From NCBI RefSeq assembly GCF_011839805.1, contig NZ_VWPY01000002.1:62001-126000 (forward strand): a DNA stretch of 64,000 nt, in the 5' to 3' direction. The notes under the pieces were generated by a model. It was not told the origin of the DNA, searched no databases, and worked only from the letters and a program-made list of their open reading frames with translations. Each line of letters starts with the position of its first letter. Position 1 is the first letter of the stretch. The translations under genes and the position numbers were made by a program. This DNA is from Kineococcus rubinsiae (lineage in GTDB: Bacteria; Actinomycetota; Actinomycetes; Actinomycetales; Kineococcaceae). Below are positions 60,989 to 64,000 of the stretch, one piece after another.

Positions 60989-61992
60989 AGCTCCTGCTGA
61001 TCGGCCTCGACGGGGTGCGGGCCGACCTCGCCCTGCCCGAGCTGGTCGCCGCCGACCCTGCGTTCGCGGCGCCGGACCACCCGGGCGATCCCCGCTTCAG
61101 CGCCCCCGGTGGGCCGGGCGCCGCGTTCGGGACGCCCCCGGCGACGCCGGTGGCCCCCACCCTGGCCCGCCTCGCGGCCGGGGGCCGGCTCGTCCCGGTG
61201 TGGATGACCCCGCCCACCGACTCCGGGCCGGGGTGGGCGTCGCTGCTGACCGGGACCACCCACGAGCAGAACGGCGTGTGGTGGAACGAGTTCGTCGGGC
61301 ACCGGCTGGCCCGCTGCCCGGACCTGCTCTCACAGGTGTTCGCCGCCGACCCGCGGGCCCGCACCTTCGCGGCGTCCACGTGGCCGGCCCTGGTGGACGC
61401 CTCCGGTCCCGGCCCGGTCGTCCACCAGCGCCCCGACCAGCAGGTCGGCGGTCAGCACCAGCTCTTCGCCGGCACCGACGTGAGCGACGGCTGCCGCTCG
61501 GCCGACCGTCAGGTGACGACCCGGGCGGCCTGGGTCCTGAACCACGAGGGCCCGGACGCCGCGTTCGTCCACCTCGAGGGCGTGGACGAGGCCGGTCACC
61601 GCGCGGGGGCGGCCTCGGCCGGGTACCTCGCGGCGATCAGCGCCGTCGACGAGCACGTCCGCCACCTGGTCAAGGCCGTCGCCGAGCGCTTCGAGCAGCT
61701 CGGGGAGGACTGGCTCGTCGCCGTCACCACCGACCACGGCCACCGGGCCGAGGGCGGGCACGGCGAGGACGAGGTTCTGGTCCGCCGCTCGTTCCTGCTC
61801 CTGCACCGCCTCGGGGGACCGCTGCCGGCTCCCCTCGCCGCCCTCACGAGCCTGCGCAGCGAGCAGGTCACCCCGGCCCTGCTGGCCGCCGTGGGGGTGC
61901 GCCCGGCCTCGCTGGAGACCGACCACGAGGTGGGGGTGGTCCGCGACGTCGCCCCGGTGGGCCCGACGCGCGACCTGCGGTACGAGTGGTGA
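60985..61992 (+). CDS. Alkaline-phosphatase-superfamily phosphodiesterase-like enzyme
   Basis: A 335-residue metal-dependent hydrolase of the type I phosphodiesterase/sulfatase-like group. Metal-site motifs are present: LLIGLDGVRAD (Asp), TDSGPGWASLLTG (nucleophile Thr/Ser region), HLEGVDEAGHRAG (Asp and His) and TTDHGHRAEGGHG (Asp-His and His). No signal peptide or helix is seen, so it is cytoplasmic and probably removes a phosphate or phosphodiester substituent from the imported glycan or its product. GTG overlaps the GH2 stop. Substrate unknown. Confidence 0.8.
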   Translation: MKLLLIGLDGVRADLALPELVAADPAFAAPDHPGDPRFSAPGGPGAAFGTPPATPVAPTLARLAAGGRLVPVWMTPPTDSGPGWASLLTGTTHEQNGVWWNEFVGHRLARCPDLLSQVFAADPRARTFAASTWPALVDASGPGPVVHQRPDQQVGGQHQLFAGTDVSDGCRSADRQVTTRAAWVLNHEGPDAAFVHLEGVDEAGHRAGAASAGYLAAISAVDEHVRHLVKAVAERFEQLGEDWLVAVTTDHGHRAEGGHGEDEVLVRRSFLLLHRLGGPLPAPLAALTSLRSEQVTPALLAAVGVRPASLETDHEVGVVRDVAPVGPTRDLRYEW

Positions 61993-62013
61993 GCGCCCCG
62001 GGGCCCTGAGGGC

Positions 62014-62823
62014 TCAGCCCGGCCGGCCCGCCCCGGCCCGGCCGTGGGGGCCCGGGGGACGCGCCGCGGCCGGGACGAGGTCGATGCCGACACCGGCCCG
62101 CTCCAGCGCGGCCCGGGTCTCGGCGTCGGGGTCGGCGTCGGTGACGAGCCGGTGGTAGTTGTCCGCGTCCAGCACGGTCGCGGTGCCGCTGCCCGGGAAC
62201 TTCGAGGCGTCGGCGAGCAGCACGACCTCGTCGGCCGCGGCCACCATGGCCCGCTTCACCGGGACCTCCTCGGTGACGGTGTCGACCGAGTGGCCGGTGC
62301 GGCGGATCCCGCTGGTGCCCAGCAGGAGCACGTCGGCGCGCAGCTGGCGCAGGCTCTCCTCCGTCAGGTAGCCCACCAGCGAGCGGTGGGCCGGGCGCAC
62401 CGAGCCGCCCAGCAGCACGAGGTCGACCACCGGGTCGTCGCCCAGCTCCGCGAACACCGCGAGGTTGCGGGTGATGACGGTCACCGGCCGGCCGTGCAGG
62501 TGGCGCGCGACCCGCCCGACCGTGGTCCCGATGTCGAGCAGGACCGACTGGCCGTCCCGCACGCGGGCGGCCGCGGCGCGGGCGATGGCCTCCTTGGGCT
62601 CGGCCTGGCGGTCCACCAGGTCGGCGTAGACGTCGTCGCGCACGTCCACCGGGCGCGCCCCGCCGTGCACGCGCTTGAGGAGACCGGCGTCGTCGAGCTT
62701 GACCAGGTCCCGCCGGATGGTGGCCTCGGACAGCCCGAGGCGCTCCACGAGTTCGGCCACGCTGGCCGGACCCTGGGTCCGCACGACCGTGACGATGGCT
62801 TCCCGCCGCTCCTCTGCCTGCAC
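62014..62823 (-). CDS. DeoR-family transcriptional regulator
   Basis: A 269-residue repressor with the N-terminal DeoR HTH (ERREAIVTVVRTQGPASVAELVERLGLSEATIRRDLVKLDDAGLLKRVHGGA) and the C-terminal sugar-phosphate sensor domain (VLLDIGTTVGRVARHL; TRNLAVFAEL; LGGSVRP; LLGTSGI). Start at GTG 62823, seven bases after a TATTCT -10 box. It is convergent with the glycosidase unit and divergent from a binding-protein gene. A TGCGCG-TT-CGCGCA palindrome just upstream is a likely own operator. Confidence 0.92.
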   Translation of the reverse strand: MQAEERREAIVTVVRTQGPASVAELVERLGLSEATIRRDLVKLDDAGLLKRVHGGARPVDVRDDVYADLVDRQAEPKEAIARAAAARVRDGQSVLLDIGTTVGRVARHLHGRPVTVITRNLAVFAELGDDPVVDLVLLGGSVRPAHRSLVGYLTEESLRQLRADVLLLGTSGIRRTGHSVDTVTEEVPVKRAMVAAADEVVLLADASKFPGSGTATVLDADNYHRLVTDADPDAETRAALERAGVGIDLVPAAARPPGPHGRAGAGRPG

Positions 62824-62830
62824 GGTCGAC

Positions 62831-62836
62831 AGAATA
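62831..62836 (-). promoter_or_regulatory. Leaderless promoter -10 of the DeoR gene
   Basis: TATTCT on the minus strand ends seven bases before GTG 62823, with no ribosome-binding site between. Confidence 0.5.
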
Positions 62837-62839
62837 CCT

Positions 62840-62876
62840 TGCGCGTTCGCGCATGCCACCCGTACTGTTCGCGCAA
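62840..62876. promoter_or_regulatory. Probable DeoR operator
   Basis: TGCGCG and CGCGCA flank two bases (62840-62853), and a further CGCGCA half-site follows at 62870-62875. The site overlaps the -35 region of the deoR promoter and lies upstream of the divergent binding-protein gene. Confidence 0.5.
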
Positions 62877-62901
62877 TCTCGTCGAAGAGGTTGCCGCATC
62901 C

Positions 62902-62915
62902 TGAGCGATCGATCA
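62902..62915. promoter_or_regulatory. Fourth CGATCG operator copy before the binding-protein gene
   Basis: TGAGCGATCGATCA matches the 14-bp motif of the pfkB/GH4 region at 13 of 14 positions and lies 33-46 bases before the ATG at 62948, connecting this importer to the same regulon. Confidence 0.6.
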
Positions 62916-62947
62916 CGACGTCTGGACATCGAGAAGGGTCCCCCCCA

Positions 62948-64000
62948 ATGAACCTGTCCCGTCGCCACCTCCTCCTGAGCTCGGGCCTCGCCGCCCTCGG
63001 GACCGGCGCCCTCGCCGCCTGCTCCACGAGCACCTCCGGGGGCGGCACGTCCGGCTCCACCGCCACCGCCCTCTGGTACTGGAACGGGGGGCTGAGCGAC
63101 AAGGTCGTCGCTGCCTCGAAGACCCGGTTCCCCGACGCCGGCATCACGCCCTCGGTCGTCGGCGGCGACTTCAAGCAGAAGCTGCAGACCACCCTGACCG
63201 GTGGCTCCTTCATCCCGCAGATCACCGGGGTCAAGGGCGAGGACATGCCCTTCTTCCGCTCGGTGGCCGACAAGTTCACCGACCTCAACACCCTCGGTGC
63301 CGCCGACATCGCCGCCGGCCAGCTGGCCTGGAAGTGGGCCGAGGCCCAGACCCCCGACGGCCGGCAGCTCGGCTTCCCCATCGACATCGGCCCGACGGCG
63401 ATGTTCTACCGCAGCGACATCCTGGCCCAGGCCGGCCTGCCGACCGACCCGACCGAGGTCGCCGCGGCCACCTCCACCTGGGACGACTTCTACGCCTTCG
63501 GGCAGGAGCTGCACGGCAAGGTCCCGGCCAGCTTCCCGGTCCCCAGCCTCTCGGCGGTCTTCCAGATCATCGTCGGCCAGATCTCGCAGCGCTTCGTCAG
63601 CGAGGACGACACCTTCGTCGGGGACAGCGACGAGATGAAGTCGGCCTGGGACACCACCGTCAAGGCGCAGGCGCTGGGCATCAACGCCAACGCCGCGCAG
63701 GGCCTGGACGCCGCCCTGGCCTCGGGGGTCACCGCGGTGGACCTGGGCGCCGCGTGGCACGCGCTGGACATCAAGCTCGCCGCCCCGGACACCAGCGGCA
63801 AGTGGATGGTGGCCAACAACCCCGTCAAGCCCACCAACTTCGGCGGCTCCTTCCTGACCATCCCGTCCGCGACGAAGGACAAGGCCGGCGCGTTCGAGAT
63901 CATCAAGTGGGTCCTGGGCACCGACAACCAGGGCGAGGCCTTCACCGACGCCAGCATCTTCCCCGCGGACCCGGCCGCGTGGGAGCTGCCCGCCCTCACC
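62948..64000 (+). CDS. ABC transporter sugar-binding lipoprotein, 3'-truncated by the window edge
   Basis: The frame is open from ATG 62948 to the end of the window (351 codons, no stop). A twin-Arg-like start (LSRRHLLLSSG) and signal peptide end in the lipobox LAAC (Cys about residue 25), followed by a Ser/Gly/Thr linker and an extracellular solute-binding fold of the CUT1 type (TALWYWNGGLSDKVVAA; FGGSFLTIPSATKDKAGAFEIIKWVLG). AGAAGGG lies upstream. Permease genes should follow beyond the window. It is probably the importer that feeds the GH4/GH38/GH2 enzymes. Confidence 0.9.
   Translation, partial: MNLSRRHLLLSSGLAALGTGALAACSTSTSGGGTSGSTATALWYWNGGLSDKVVAASKTRFPDAGITPSVVGGDFKQKLQTTLTGGSFIPQITGVKGEDMPFFRSVADKFTDLNTLGAADIAAGQLAWKWAEAQTPDGRQLGFPIDIGPTAMFYRSDILAQAGLPTDPTEVAAATSTWDDFYAFGQELHGKVPASFPVPSLSAVFQIIVGQISQRFVSEDDTFVGDSDEMKSAWDTTVKAQALGINANAAQGLDAALASGVTAVDLGAAWHALDIKLAAPDTSGKWMVANNPVKPTNFGGSFLTIPSATKDKAGAFEIIKWVLGTDNQGEAFTDASIFPADPAAWELPALT

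Overview
The window is chromosomal DNA of a very GC-rich, high-GC Gram-positive bacterium. Core gene order (aspS, rarA, DUF948, alaS, ruvX, mltG, aroE, then aroK, aroB, efp, nusB, bldD, pyrR-pyrB-pyrC-carA-carB-pyrF), a BldD regulator with a c-di-GMP motif, frequent GTG starts with 4-base GTGA/ATGA overlaps, and apparently leaderless genes all point to an actinobacterium. A motile coccus of the Kineococcus/Kineosporiales type fits best, but that is inference from gene content. No rRNA, tRNA, CRISPR array, insertion sequence or phage gene was found, and no stretch over 300 bases lacks a gene.

Layout. 1-2460: end of aspS and a PAP2 phosphatase. 2468-8277 (minus): an operon of a PhoP-like response regulator, its histidine kinase, a GT2/GtrA glycosyltransferase and a GT39 glycosyltransferase. 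8370-16878: STAS protein, rarA, a lone PemK-like toxin, DUF948, a small membrane protein, alaS, ruvX, mltG, aroE. 16892-29851: a Gram-positive type IVa pilus locus (pilT, pilC, major pilin, three minor pilins, pilD, pilM, pilN, pilO, a PilP-position protein and a CWB2 cell-wall protein); no pilB is present. 29918-32634: aroK, aroB, efp, nusB. 32740-42296: bldD divergent from the complete pyrimidine operon. 42297-45508: MFS exporter behind a structured leader, a hypothetical protein and a DUF3626 protein. 45521-51953: ABC sugar importer plus GH42 beta-galactosidase with a divergent LacI regulator. 51982-64000: a second sugar locus with PfkB kinase, GH4, GH38, GH2, a phosphodiesterase-like enzyme, a DeoR regulator and the start of another ABC importer.

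How the parts fit. The three pilus transcription units (pilT-pilC, pilA and minor pilins, pilM-N-O) each carry the same upstream element, CTCAAG-15 bp-G(C/T)CGA(T/A), resembling promoters of a FliA/WhiG-type motility sigma factor; this would place pili in one sigma regulon. The pyr operon has a PyrR-binding hairpin that covers its ribosome-binding site. The two sugar loci have separate operators: a LacI palindrome for the GH42 locus and a four-copy TGCRCGATCGRTCA-type motif for the GH4/GH38/GH2 locus. Several genes (rarA, pemK-like, DUF948, deoR) have a TANNNT -10 box only 6-8 bases before a GTG start, the signature of leaderless mRNA.
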